Position numbers and translations under genes: made by a program. From positions 62,001-126,000 of the forward strand of contig JAHPZE010000010.1 in the NCBI GenBank assembly GCA_019058365.1: a stretch of 64,000 bases of DNA. The letters are read 5' to 3'. Source of the DNA: Promethearchaeota archaeon. Lineage in GTDB: Archaea > Asgardarchaeota > Lokiarchaeia > Sigyniarchaeales > SOKP01. Numbering within the stretch: the stretch's first letter is position 1; each line of letters begins with the position of its first letter. Below are positions 35,909 through 45,086 of this stretch, in pieces. The notes under the pieces are model-generated. The model saw only the letters and a list, made by a program, of their open reading frames with translations, ran no database searches and was not told the DNA's origin.

Positions 35909-36571
35909 ATGGTTTTTATGGATGAAAAATTTGAAAATCAAATCGCAGAAATGATAGATAATGCGGAGAAGATGGCCAGAGATTACGAGTTAGCCATTAA
36001 AAAAAGTAAATATGAGACTAAGTGTCCTTATCCCAAAATAATTAAAATCTATGAAGATATAAGACAAATGCTCATTGATTGTAGTTGGAATGAGCAAGCC
36101 ATGAATTTTGATGAACAAATTAAGTTTTATCGTGAAAAATTAGAGAAAGATAAAAAATTACGCGAAATTGAAGCTCAAAAAGTTCAAAAACAGAAAGAAT
36201 TTGAAGAATTTCATAAAATTAAGGAAATAGAGGCAATTAGAGCAGTAATCCTCTCTCTCAATAAAGAGGAGGAAATTTTAGATTTTGAAGCGAAAAAGAA
36301 AGAAAAAGTTGAAGAGTCTGAAGAAATTTTTAATATGATTAGTAATGCTGAAAGAATGGCAAAAGAATATGAACAAGAAATAAAAATGAGTAGCATCATT
36401 CATCTTGATTGTCCGTACGAAAAAATAATAGAAATTTACAAAGAAGGTAGAAAAAGATTCGAAAATGCTGGTTGGAAAGAAGAATCACGTAAATTGCTAG
36501 ATTCAATCAGATATTATAATGACAAACTCGAAAAAGATAAAAGATTAAGAGAAATTGAAGAGAGAAAATAA
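35909..36571 (+). CDS. Protein with two tandem 75-residue helical repeats
   Basis: Residues about 10-85 and 140-215 are copies of each other: MIDNAEKMARDYELAIKKSK / MISNAERMAKEYEQEIKMSS, CPYPKIIKIYEDIRQML / CPYEKIIEIYKEGRKRF, W-N/K-E-x2-A/S, and EKLEKDKKLREIE / DKLEKDKRLREIE. The pattern (a helix pair with a C-P-Y turn, a GW/SW and a final charged helix) is MIT- or TPR-like. Joined by a charged helix. Start could be ATG 35918. Confidence 0.6.
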   Translation: MVFMDEKFENQIAEMIDNAEKMARDYELAIKKSKYETKCPYPKIIKIYEDIRQMLIDCSWNEQAMNFDEQIKFYREKLEKDKKLREIEAQKVQKQKEFEEFHKIKEIEAIRAVILSLNKEEEILDFEAKKKEKVEESEEIFNMISNAERMAKEYEQEIKMSSIIHLDCPYEKIIEIYKEGRKRFENAGWKEESRKLLDSIRYYNDKLEKDKRLREIEERK

Positions 36572-36673
36572 TTAATCTCTGTTAAGATTAATTTTCAATT
36601 CATTAAAAACTAATTCTAACAAAATCTTAAAGAGTTAATGATTTTAAAAAATCAGAATTTTAATTTCATTAAA

Positions 36674-36948
36674 TTATGTTTTTTCAATTTCAAGCTTTTC
36701 ATATATAAATGCATTTAATTCTGCTTTATTTTCAGATTTAATTAAACTAATAAAATTATCCTGTTCAAAGGGAAAATTCATCTACATAATTAATATTATA
36801 AAGATTATATAGATAATTAGCATAATTTTCAACAGATTTTATTTTTTCCATATATGAATAATATTCACTCCATATTTTCGAACCAACCTTGTGATCATCG
36901 TTCTTATTAGCTAAATTACTGAAATCTTTAAATAAACAAATAATTCAT
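36674..36948 (-). pseudogene. Decayed hypothetical gene
   Basis: The minus strand reads SPQSLKNELFVYLK, shifts to DFSNLANKNDDHKVGSKIWS, SVENYANYLYNLYNINYVDE, and after one extra T shifts to QDNFISLIKSENKAELNAFI and EKLEIEKT-stop. Two frameshifts, no start. Family unknown. Confidence 0.4.
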
Positions 36949-37078
36949 TTTTTAGACTCTGAGGAGAATCTTTTAAATACAAAATCTTCTTCTGACGTGT
37001 AGTTTTTATTTTTATATATATTATAGAATTCAGAATCAATACCAAATTAAATAAGGATATTTATTTTGTAATTTCTTT

Positions 37079-38089
37079 TTAGAGAGAATTTAAATATTTT
37101 TTATACTTTTGGGCAAGAGCTCCTCTATAATAAGGCTTTCCACTTTCTTTTTGTTGAAATCCTTTATGCATTTTTAATTTCCAATTTTCAAAAGCCTTAG
37201 TTATTCTTCCACCATATATAGCATTCTTCCCTGTGATTTTTTTATAAATTTTAGCTTCTAAATTTAATGATTTTAGCTTTTTAGCAGGTGACTTCTGCTT
37301 ATCTACACGTTTTTTAGTAATAGGTTTTCTAACAATAGGTTTTTTAGCTTTAGACTTGTTAGGTGGAGTTTTTTTAAAGACAGGCTTTTTGATGAGATTA
37401 TTTAAGTATAATTCATATTTCTGAGTAATTTTTCCCTTATAGTATGGAAAACCGCCTGTTCTCTCCCGAAATTCTTTATGAACTCTCATTTTCCATTTTT
37501 GAAAAGCTTTCGTTTCATTCCCGTTCCATATAGCATTTTTCGTAGTTATTTTCTCATAAATTCCGACTTCTGATTTGAATGTCTCTAGTTTTTTAGGTGG
37601 TTTTGGTTTTTTTATTTTTTTGTGTGCTTGTGGTTTGAATTTATGTATAATTTCCATTATTTCGTGACATTCAAAGACATTTCCTTTATTATCACTAAAA
37701 TAGGGAAGATCAAAACTATCTAAATAAATGGCAAAATCGAAGTAATTAGTATGATCAATCTCAGGTCCCATATATTGAGCAGTTAAAACGATTACATTCT
37801 TATCTTTGGAGATATTGATTATATTTCTTTTATATTCAGAGTATTGATAAAGAGAGATTTTTTCAAAATCAGTGATGGAAGATAATAATTTAATTTGAGC
37901 TTTAGATTTAATTTGAACATCGTATTCTTCATATCTTTTATTATTAATAAAGGCATTAAGAACAATTAAGGAATATTGTTCTTCTGAATTAAGGGTCATT
38001 TCTAACAGAGCTTTTATAAACTGTTTTATATGATCCCATTCTGACGCATAAGCGATTCCAATGATTTCCTTGGGTATACTTTCAGACAT
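37079..38089 (-). CDS. Protein with two copies of a basic 65-residue C-terminal domain (336 aa)
   Basis: Residues 1-160 form an alpha/beta domain (IIGIAYASEWDHIKQFIKAL, NVIVLTAQYMGPEIDHTNYF). Two repeats follow, each of the form IY-x-KIT-x-KNAI-x2-G-x3-TKAF-x2-WK ... PYY-x-G-x4-KY-x2-YLN-x-L (about residues 172-235 and 270-336), joined by a Lys/Pro/Arg linker. The strong positive charge suggests nucleic acid binding. I do not know the domain. Confidence 0.6.
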   Translation of the reverse strand: MSESIPKEIIGIAYASEWDHIKQFIKALLEMTLNSEEQYSLIVLNAFINNKRYEEYDVQIKSKAQIKLLSSITDFEKISLYQYSEYKRNIINISKDKNVIVLTAQYMGPEIDHTNYFDFAIYLDSFDLPYFSDNKGNVFECHEIMEIIHKFKPQAHKKIKKPKPPKKLETFKSEVGIYEKITTKNAIWNGNETKAFQKWKMRVHKEFRERTGGFPYYKGKITQKYELYLNNLIKKPVFKKTPPNKSKAKKPIVRKPITKKRVDKQKSPAKKLKSLNLEAKIYKKITGKNAIYGGRITKAFENWKLKMHKGFQQKESGKPYYRGALAQKYKKYLNSL

Positions 38090-38668
38090 GGACTCTTAGC
38101 CTAAAAAATTGAAGTATTCTAAAAAATTATCAATAAAAAGCTTTTCGTATCCTTATAAAAAATAAAACTAATGTTTATTATATATTTGGATAATTCCTAA
38201 ACTTTATATTGATTAAACCTTTAATAATGTTTAGCCACATACACTCTTTACTTAAGGCAAGTTTTCGTGCTAATTCTTTATTATTATTTCTTATTGTTTC
38301 TTGATACCATCTTTCAATAAAAAGAAAATCTTTTAGCTAGTCTTTGGTTATCACTTTTTTAAGTTCAGACTCTTTTCCATCAAAACAGGAAATAGGGAAA
38401 ATTTTTTTGGAATAATAAAAGTTCACTCGATACAGTAGGTCATATAAGTGAGAGATTGGTTGTTGTGTTCGGTCTAAAATTAATTAAACGTAATATTAAT
38501 TCTATTTATAGATGGTGGCTGAGAGAAAAAATTGACCAAAAGAATTTGATTGAACCGGAAATTTATCTATACAACTCCAATTTGATCCTGATATCGAAAG
38601 AAATAAAATGCTTAAATGGGGCTCAAATACAATGGATATGCTTATTAATAAAATCTGGTCTAAATTAA
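38090..38668. other. Stretch of gene debris
   Basis: On the minus strand around 38200-38340 are protein-like scraps (ERWYQETIRNNNKELARKLA, LSKECMWLNIIKGLINIKF) with a stop and no start; a plus frame at 38456 (70 codons) has no ribosome binding site and is probably chance or debris. Confidence 0.35.
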
Positions 38669-39361
38669 AGCGAAAAAAAAAGAATTGAAAGAAGAAAAAA
38701 GAGACTTCAAGAATTAAAACACATACATGAAAAAAAGTTAGAAGAATAACAAAGAGAACAAGTTAAATTAGACATTGAACAACAAATTAATACTGATTTG
38801 AGTAAATTTCATTGTAAGACTGAAGAAATGTAAATCATTGAAATTATCCGTAAGCAAAAAGAAGGAGTTTGGTTAAATGTAAACTGGGATATTAATATTT
38901 TCTTAGAAGCAAAAAAAGGAACAAAATATAAAACCATTCATATAGATTATGAAAATATCAATACAGAAGAAGGAATATTGGTTATAATTAAAAAAATCGA
39001 GGGGAAAATTAACCGAATTAACGGTAAATTATTAGAGGATGCTTTTGCTGATTACTTGGAACATCTAAAATTATTTGATAAAGTCGTGAAAAATGGCGCA
39101 AATGGAGAATTTGATGTAATTGCCTATAAAGGGAAAATTTTATTTGTATTTTCTTTAAAAAACATTAAAGTTGATAAAAGACATTATAATAAAATTCCTG
39201 TAGATAAATTTTATCCTGAATTAATTTTTGCTAGAGAACAACAAGAAAAAAATAATATGAATGTATATTGTTATTTAGCGATAAATGATAAGCTAATAGA
39301 TACCTTCTTTTTAAAACCAATTGATTTATCATTTCCATCAAACCCTATTAAAATCGTCTAA
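38669..39361 (+). pseudogene. Decayed nuclease-like (PD-D/ExK-type) gene
   Basis: One frame runs through TAA stops at about 38749 and 38831 to 39361. The intact end (from 38978) reads LLEDAFADYLEHLKLFDKVV, NGANGEFDVIAYKGKILFVF, SLKNIKVDKRHYNK. GEFDVI followed by FSLK at the right spacing fits the restriction-endonuclease-like D...(E/S)xK core. The upstream part is helical and charged. It may be a dead defence nuclease. Confidence 0.5.
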
Positions 39362-39821
39362 TTTTTCATCGAAAATTTAAATTCAGATATATTCTTCATA
39401 ACTATTTTTATTTCAAATTTTTCTTATTTAAGTCGACTTTTTTCATACACTATAAGTGAATTTTGAATTTTTTTGATGATAAAGCCCATCCCTTCAAAGA
39501 AGGTACTCAAATTAAGATTAGAGTAGGAAGCTTCTACTCTTAGTTTTCAAAAAGTAGATATCATAAAAATAATAATTGTATGACCATGCATTTTTTCTTT
39601 CTTGGAGAAAATTTTAGCAACTAAATATAATTCTGAAACAAAAATTATTATTCCAGGATAAAATTCATAAAAGAATAAAAGATCTAAATTTTGAATTTTG
39701 TCGGATAGCCTTTTTCAACTCTAACCTAAGAAAATGTTCTAGCTTCTTTATTTTCATAAATAAAGATTTAATAGGTATTTTTCTCTTATATTTAATATTA
39801 GAATGAAATTTATGGATTATT
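39362..39821. other. Intergenic stretch with a short dispersed element
   Basis: No gene. At about 39610-39650 is TTTTAGCAACTAAATATAAT and an A-rich end; similar short blocks follow at 40507 (TTTTAGCAGCTAAATACTGA) and 40898 (TTTTAACAGCTAAATTATAG), each after a small gene, perhaps 3' end signals. TATA-like TTTAATATT near 39790 could serve the gene at 39822. Confidence 0.3.
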
Positions 39822-40031
39822 ATGAATGAAGTAAAAACAGCTAAAGAAGCTATAAAAGTAGCTAAAGACTTTCTTGATGAAATCTTACCAATTTATCTCA
39901 TTACAAAAATCATTTCTCAGAATGGATTATGGTATATTGAGATTAATGCTGCAGGAATCAAATTTTCTGTGGAAATAGATAAAAACACAGGAGAAGTTCT
40001 GGAATATTCCCAGCTTAGCAAAAAAGAATAA
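39822..40031 (+). CDS. Small PepSY/GvpO-like protein (69 aa)
   Basis: One helix (TAKEAIKVAKDFLDEILP) then three strands (LWYIEINAAGIKFSVEIDKN, TGEVLEYSQL) fits a PepSY-like fold. It lacks a signal peptide. It is followed 14 bases later by a HEPN-like gene and may be its partner. Confidence 0.5.
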   Translation: MNEVKTAKEAIKVAKDFLDEILPIYLITKIISQNGLWYIEINAAGIKFSVEIDKNTGEVLEYSQLSKKE

Positions 40032-40045
40032 ATGGTACTTTGCCA

Positions 40046-40468
40046 ATGGAAGGACATGAAAATCTTGAGCAAATTCATAAATATGTGTCTCACTCTAAAA
40101 CTTATCTTAAAAATGCCGAATTATTATCTAAAAAGAAAGAATTTCATAAAGCAGGAGAAATGCTCTGGGGATCAATTGCATTACTTTTAAAAGCAATTGG
40201 TATAATTTATGATCATCCTACTGGTAATCATAAACAACTTATAAAACTTGCTCAGCATATCTATATTATTACCAATGATGTAGACTTAAGAAAGGGTATT
40301 AAAGAATATGGTGAAGCTTTACATTCTAATTTTTATCAACATTTTATTGATGAAGAAAGATTTTATGAATATAGAACACCTGTTATTGAAAGTTATAATA
40401 AACTATTTCAAATTTTAAATGATGCTCTTGGAGAAAAGTTAAGGGTTAAATCAGAATACAATGATTAA
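40046..40468 (+). CDS. PaREP1/HEPN-like helical protein (140 aa)
   Basis: From ATG 40046 (TTG 40040 also possible): YVSHSKTYLKNAELLSKKKE, AGEMLWGSIALLLKAIGIIY, HKQLIKLAQHI, ALHSNFYQHFIDEERF. The W-x-S/A-x3-LLKAI helix and late LH-x-N-FY block match PaREP1-type HEPN proteins common in archaea. No clear R-x4-6-H. Function unknown; often near toxin-like genes. Confidence 0.6.
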   Translation: MEGHENLEQIHKYVSHSKTYLKNAELLSKKKEFHKAGEMLWGSIALLLKAIGIIYDHPTGNHKQLIKLAQHIYIITNDVDLRKGIKEYGEALHSNFYQHFIDEERFYEYRTPVIESYNKLFQILNDALGEKLRVKSEYND

Positions 40469-40653
40469 CTAAATTTACTTTAACTTTCTTACTCAGACCT
40501 GAGAAAATTTTAGCAGCTAAATACTGAACTTTAAATAATCTTTAAAATGATCCTATTTTCTTGAGGAGAAATTTATCTTAAGAATCTTTTATATTTAAAG
40601 AAGCTCTAATTAATCAGACGAATAAGGTGTAAAATTCGTGTATAGCATGATAC

Positions 40654-40690
40654 CTCACATTAAAAAACATATGTGAGCTATCTTTTTTTA
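40654..40690 (+). terminator. Hairpin with T-run
   Basis: CTCACAT (40654-40660) pairs with ATGTGAG (40671-40677), extended by TAGC/GCTA, and TCTTTTTTTA follows. It lies between the HEPN-like gene and a tiny membrane protein gene. Confidence 0.5.
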
Positions 40691-40736
40691 AGGAAAAAAT
40701 ATCTTTCAATTCATATATTAAATAAAGGTAATAATT

Positions 40737-40892
40737 ATGAGTGAGGGTAAAGTATTATCAAAACGGCAATTACGAAATTTTGGAAATAAAAGAAACTTTT
40801 GGAAAAAGTGGATAATAAAATGGGTTTTGGTTGTAATTATAGGGACTATATTTATGGCATTACTACTCTTGTGGATCATATCTATACTTTAG
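40737..40892 (+). CDS. Small single-pass membrane protein (51 aa)
   Basis: ATG 40737 follows AAAGGTAAT. A basic N-terminus (MSEGKVLSKRQLRNFGNKRN) precedes one hydrophobic helix (WVLVVIIGTIFMALLLLWII). Likely real by its ribosome binding site and layout. Function unknown. Confidence 0.5.
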   Translation: MSEGKVLSKRQLRNFGNKRNFWKKWIIKWVLVVIIGTIFMALLLLWIISIL

Positions 40893-41054
40893 AGATTTTT
40901 AACAGCTAAATTATAGTTCTGGAACAAAATTTAAAAATACTCATAAAATTCATTTCAAAAATAAATATATCTTTTTTGAAAATAGTAGTCCTAATATTTG
41001 GATTTTATAGCACTTTTTGAATATAACATTTATATATTTGTTTTTTTAATTAAT

Positions 41055-41428
41055 TCATATATCTTCTATTTCTTCAATAACTTGTTCTGCTATTATGATG
41101 CATTTATTACAAAGTGAATCATTAATTGATTTATTCACTGAGTTACCAAGATAATAATCTGCATCTCTTCTATAATCGAATAATGCTTTTAATTGGTCAG
41201 CCATATAGTTCATTCCAATCGATTTTAAGGAGTTTCTAACTTCTTTATGCTGTTTTTTTTTTCTCCAAATTTTATTCCTTTTCTTTCTAGTCTTATGCGG
41301 GTTAGTAGAAAAGCAGAATAATAGGCTCTTCCAATTGACGTCCTAAATTTTGCTTTTTCATTTAAGTCATCAATAAGTAATAATTTCTTTGCTATATCTA
41401 AGAAATCCAAAGGATTAAAACCGTTAAT
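41055..41428 (-). pseudogene. HEPN-like protein with frameshift in a poly-A run, apparent ATT start
   Basis: The minus strand reads FRTSIGRAYYSAFLLTRIRL, then GEK at a run of ten A (41262-41271 region), then in another frame HKEVRNSLKSIGMNYMADQL, FDYRRDADYYL and a helix to TGA at 41055. R-A-YY-x-AF, a following H and the R-x2-ADY block are typical of HEPN-like proteins of nucleotidyltransferase pairs. No ATG lies at the 5' end; ATT 41428 is eight bases after GGTG. The upstream gene's stop is 12 bases away. Confidence 0.55.
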
Positions 41429-41439
41429 TAAGATATCAC

Positions 41440-42003
41440 CTATGCTAAATCAAGTTTAATATAAAAGTCCTTGTTATATTTAATAAATTCTTTAGAGCCA
41501 AGAAAATCTTCTGATATTTGTAATCCTTCTCTAACAAGAAGAGAAAGCTTTTTCCATAACTTTAGTTCCTTATTAAAAGGAATATAATTAAATTTTATAA
41601 GAAGTATTATATTTCTTAAATCTTCAATTTCCCAATCTTGTTGAAAACTTATTTTAACAGTAAAAGATATTTTATACTTTTCTTCAAATAGAAAAAGGTT
41701 TTTTTCTATTTCACTAATAAACCTCCGAAATGAGCCCTTTTCAAACATTGCTTCTTTTACATCCCTATCAAAAGAGATTAAAGAAGCAGGTTTTAAACTT
41801 GGATATTTATAATTTTCAGAAATTTCATCTGAATCTATAAATATAAGTTTTTGAGAGGAAGAATCATCATTTCTTGTTTTCGGAATATTAATTGAGCTTT
41901 TTGCTGAAATACCATAATTTTTATATAGATATGATTCATTTGAGGTTAATTCTTCAACGTTTTCATCTAAAGAAGTACCTTCATAACTTATTTCATAACT
42001 CAT
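41440..42003 (-). CDS. Hypothetical protein (187 aa), operon with HEPN-like gene
   Basis: N-terminal half is polar and low-complexity (SSSQKLIFIDSDEISENYKY); the C-terminal half has alternating strands and helices (FRRFISEIEKNLFLFEEKYK, DLRNIILLIKFNYIPFNKEL). Lies between two minus-strand genes with gaps of 11 and 17 bases. Family unknown; the position suggests it works with the HEPN-like protein. Confidence 0.5.
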   Translation of the reverse strand: MSYEISYEGTSLDENVEELTSNESYLYKNYGISAKSSINIPKTRNDDSSSQKLIFIDSDEISENYKYPSLKPASLISFDRDVKEAMFEKGSFRRFISEIEKNLFLFEEKYKISFTVKISFQQDWEIEDLRNIILLIKFNYIPFNKELKLWKKLSLLVREGLQISEDFLGSKEFIKYNKDFYIKLDLA

Positions 42004-42020
42004 AATTCTGAATTGTAAAA

Positions 42021-42875
42021 TTATTTGTGTTCATCAGATTTAATTTGTTTTAAACCAAGAGGAAGAAATAATTCCCCACTTTTTAATCCAGCTACTTTAT
42101 AGAAAATATACATTTCTCTCCATCTTTTTACTATTTTCCAGAGATTTTTATTAAAATCATAAATATCAATTTTTTCTTTTTCCTTTAAGGAAATAATAAA
42201 TTCAAGATAATCAGATAAATCTTTTTTTAGTTTTTCTTTATTTAATTGATTATTACTAAAATTTTCAAAATAAAGATATTGATATAAAAAATCAAGGAAT
42301 TTAATGTAAAGATAAACCATTAATTCCTTATGATTAAAATAATGATTTCGAATAACTCTTGACATAATCGTGAGAATACTTTCAAGAAAACGGTTATTAA
42401 TCTTATATAAATAATCTATATTATTTTCAATATAGTTTAATAAAAAATTAAACGATTGAGAAGAAAATGGAGGATTTTTTAGATAATGCGCATCAATTTC
42501 GTCCCTTAAGAATTCATTAATATTAATATTATATTTATAGAAATCATTCCAAAGATTTTCTTCATTTTGTTCTTTTAAAAAATTTTTAACATCTGAGATC
42601 AGTCTTTCTCCAACCACTTTTGCTGAATTTATCTTTTTAGATTTATCTGGATGATTAATAATACTAAGATAATCGTTAGCCATATCCTTAATAAAAACTT
42701 CTGGAAGACAGAGTTTATAATCATCAAAAATAAGACAATTTTCTAAATATCAGTCAGCAATAATATTAACAAGTACAAAATTGTTTTTCTCAAATGAATC
42801 AAGACAAGCACTTATATCTTGATTTAATATGGTAATTGCTAATTCTATATTTTTGTCGTTCATAAAATCTTTCAT
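42021..42875 (-). CDS. Hypothetical helical protein (about 284 aa) with in-frame TGA at codon 42
   Basis: The frame from ATG 42683 is open, but the same frame reaches back through TGA (42750-42752) to ATG 42875: MKDFMNDKNIELAITILNQD, LDSFEKNNFVLVNIIAD-stop-YLENCLIFDDYKL. The upstream part is clearly coding and follows on. So the gene is interrupted, or restarts at 42683. All-helical (FLRDEIDAHYLKNPPFSSQS, LWKIVKRWREMYIFYKVAGL); family unknown. First gene of an operon with 41440 and 41055. Confidence 0.5.
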
Positions 42876-43514
42876 ATATTATTATTTAAAATAATTCTAC
42901 TTAATATATTAAAATATTTCAAATTTTTTTTTTTACTTTTTATTCTCTTTATCTTTTCTTTGAACTAAATTTTTAATTTTATTGTATATTCTTAAGGAAA
43001 ATTATCATTGTCTCTATAAATCTCATATTCTCTTTTTATATTAATTAGAATATATCGTTGATTCTTGAAGAATAATTCAAAGAGAATCATAATTAGTGTC
43101 CTTATTGTGAAATAAAAATCAAAATTTAATAAAAAAACCAATAGGTGTAATAATATGCATAGAAATTCTACATATAAAAGGCCAAAAATTGTATTTGAAT
43201 TTCATTTATTAATTATAAATGATTTGGAGGTCTAAAAAATTAACAAGTCCACCGAACTACCGAACCGAACTAGTGAACTCTACCTTTAAAAAGGATTCTT
43301 TTTTATATTATAACAATCTATTAAAAATTTAAAACCATCTTATGCTCTAACAATAGGTTACTTCAACTAATTTTTAATTTTAAAATGATTTAATTCAAAT
43401 TTTAAATGAAATTCACTTCATTATCAAAAAGATACTTTAAAATAGATAAAGAAATAATTCTCATATATTAAAAAATATTAACTTAAAAAATTAATTTGAG
43501 TATTGTGATAGAAA
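42876..43514. other. Long intergenic stretch with only tiny frames
   Basis: A 26-codon frame at 43155 (MHRNSTYKRPKIVFEFHLLI) follows AGGTG, and GGAGGTC at 43226 lies before a 16-codon ATT frame. A GC-richer run at 43248-43285 has repeated CCGAAC/CGAACT units. No known element. Confidence 0.35.
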
Positions 43515-44420
43515 ATGACAGTAAATTATAAGGAAATATGTAAAAATATATTTTCTGAAACAGAATTTATTGAAAATTCATTACTAGGAATTGGAGTTAT
43601 TCAAGATGGTAGCATCATTTATGCAAATAACACAGTTCTAAAACATTTTGGATATTCTTTTGATGATATTCAAGAAAAAAATTTCTGGATGAAGGTAATA
43701 CATCCTAATGATTTACCTATAGTTAAAAGAAAAATTGAATTTAAACTAAAAGAGAAGATATACAACACAACAAGATATAAATGTCGAATTCTATTAAAAT
43801 CAGGTGAATCCAAATGGATTGAAGTGTTTTCAAAAAATTTTTATCACAATGATAGAATAGCAATCCTATTCACCATTATCGAAATTCCTGAACCAACTCC
43901 TTTAATTGAAATTTCTACAATTGATATGGCAAAGCTTAATGTAATGGAAGAATTATTAAAAAGATTTAAAATCGCATATCGTATTTTAAAAACAGGAGAT
44001 TTCCAAAAGGATTTAGAAGAGAAGTTATTAAAAGAAAAAATTGCTTTTAAAGATGCAGACCAAAAGTTCAACCACTTGTTTGAAACATCTCCATCTTCAA
44101 TTATATTACTCAATTTTGAAGGAAGAATAATTGAATGTAACTGTACAACTGAAAATTTATTTAATTATAAAAAAGACGAGTTAATTGGAAAAAAGTTTCT
44201 CGAATTTATCAATTTCCCACCTAATTCCCTTTCTATACTTGAAGATGTGTATGAACACCTAACAAAAGGAGAAAAATTATTACCCATTGAAACTCAGTGC
44301 TTTACAAAAGAAGGGAGAACAATTTGGGTTAAATTGTCTAACACATTAGTCAGGTTGTATAATGAAATATTAATTCAAGTTATAATTCAAGATATTACTC
44401 AAATAAAATTAAATAAATAA
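43515..44420 (+). CDS. Double PAS-domain protein (301 aa)
   Basis: First PAS at residues about 15-130 (FIENSLLGIGVIQDGSIIYA, FGYSFDDIQEKNFWMKVIHP); a linker helix with FKIAYRILKTGDF resembling the tail of the 179-residue PAS proteins; second PAS at about 185-298 (LFETSPSSIILLNFEGRIIE, FLEFINFPPNS). No kinase or other output domain. Probably a soluble sensor that acts through a partner. Confidence 0.8.
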   Translation: MTVNYKEICKNIFSETEFIENSLLGIGVIQDGSIIYANNTVLKHFGYSFDDIQEKNFWMKVIHPNDLPIVKRKIEFKLKEKIYNTTRYKCRILLKSGESKWIEVFSKNFYHNDRIAILFTIIEIPEPTPLIEISTIDMAKLNVMEELLKRFKIAYRILKTGDFQKDLEEKLLKEKIAFKDADQKFNHLFETSPSSIILLNFEGRIIECNCTTENLFNYKKDELIGKKFLEFINFPPNSLSILEDVYEHLTKGEKLLPIETQCFTKEGRTIWVKLSNTLVRLYNEILIQVIIQDITQIKLNK

Positions 44421-44752
44421 ATTTTGAGTCTCCCTTCTTTAGCTAGGTTGCCAAATTGTGATAACATTTTAACAGATTCTTCTACTTTTTCAAAATTTGG
44501 AAAAAGAATAATAAAATGAACTTTTTTGATTTTTAAATTGTTTTTCCAAATAGCCTATGGACAAAATCCCCATATTCTGTTTATTATATAATCTACAATT
44601 CATCAGACTTCATTACAGAAATAAATAATTCAATATCTATTTTACTCAATTTTACTCCCTCTTTAGATTTTCCTTCATATATATATAATATCTGCTATAA
44701 ATAATAGAACATAATACTATAAAATTATTGCCTTTAACCAATATGGAAATTA

Positions 44753-45064
44753 TTCTACAGATTGTATTCAGGTAAAAGTTGCATTTCCTCCTATATCAGA
44801 ATCAGATGATAAGGATGATTATGTATTTCCTTTTGAAATTATGATATATATCATATTTTCCCTTTTTTAGGGATCTTAATTGTTTTCTATACAAAATTTA
44901 AAAAATAAGAAGAGAATATGGGCATTAACAAAAATTTTAAGTTATTAAGAAAAAATGGAAACATAGAGAATATTAAAATAAAATTTTCATGGTCATTATC
45001 ATTTATTTAGTGAATTTCATTATAAGTCAAAATGAACATATGATGCAATTTTTTAGCTCCTATA
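44753..45064 (+). repeat. Dispersed repeat, copy 2 (surface-protein 3' tail plus downstream DNA)
   Basis: Reads STDCIQVKVAFPPISESDDK, FPFEIMIYIIFSLF then stops; it is the decayed end of an FN3-like, membrane-anchored protein (upstream bases read YKIIAFNQYGNYST). The 3' 170 bases, noncoding, are almost identical to copy 3 at 48797-49111, ending at TTAGCTCCTATA. Confidence 0.8.
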
Positions 45065-45086
45065 CCCGATATCTTAATTAGACAAT

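Noticed and set aside
38456-38668. A 70-codon plus frame
   Set aside because: No start signal; lies in gene debris and overlaps another protein-like frame.
43248-43285. CCGAAC/CGAACT units as a minisatellite or attachment site
   Set aside because: Too short and irregular, with no partner copy in the window.
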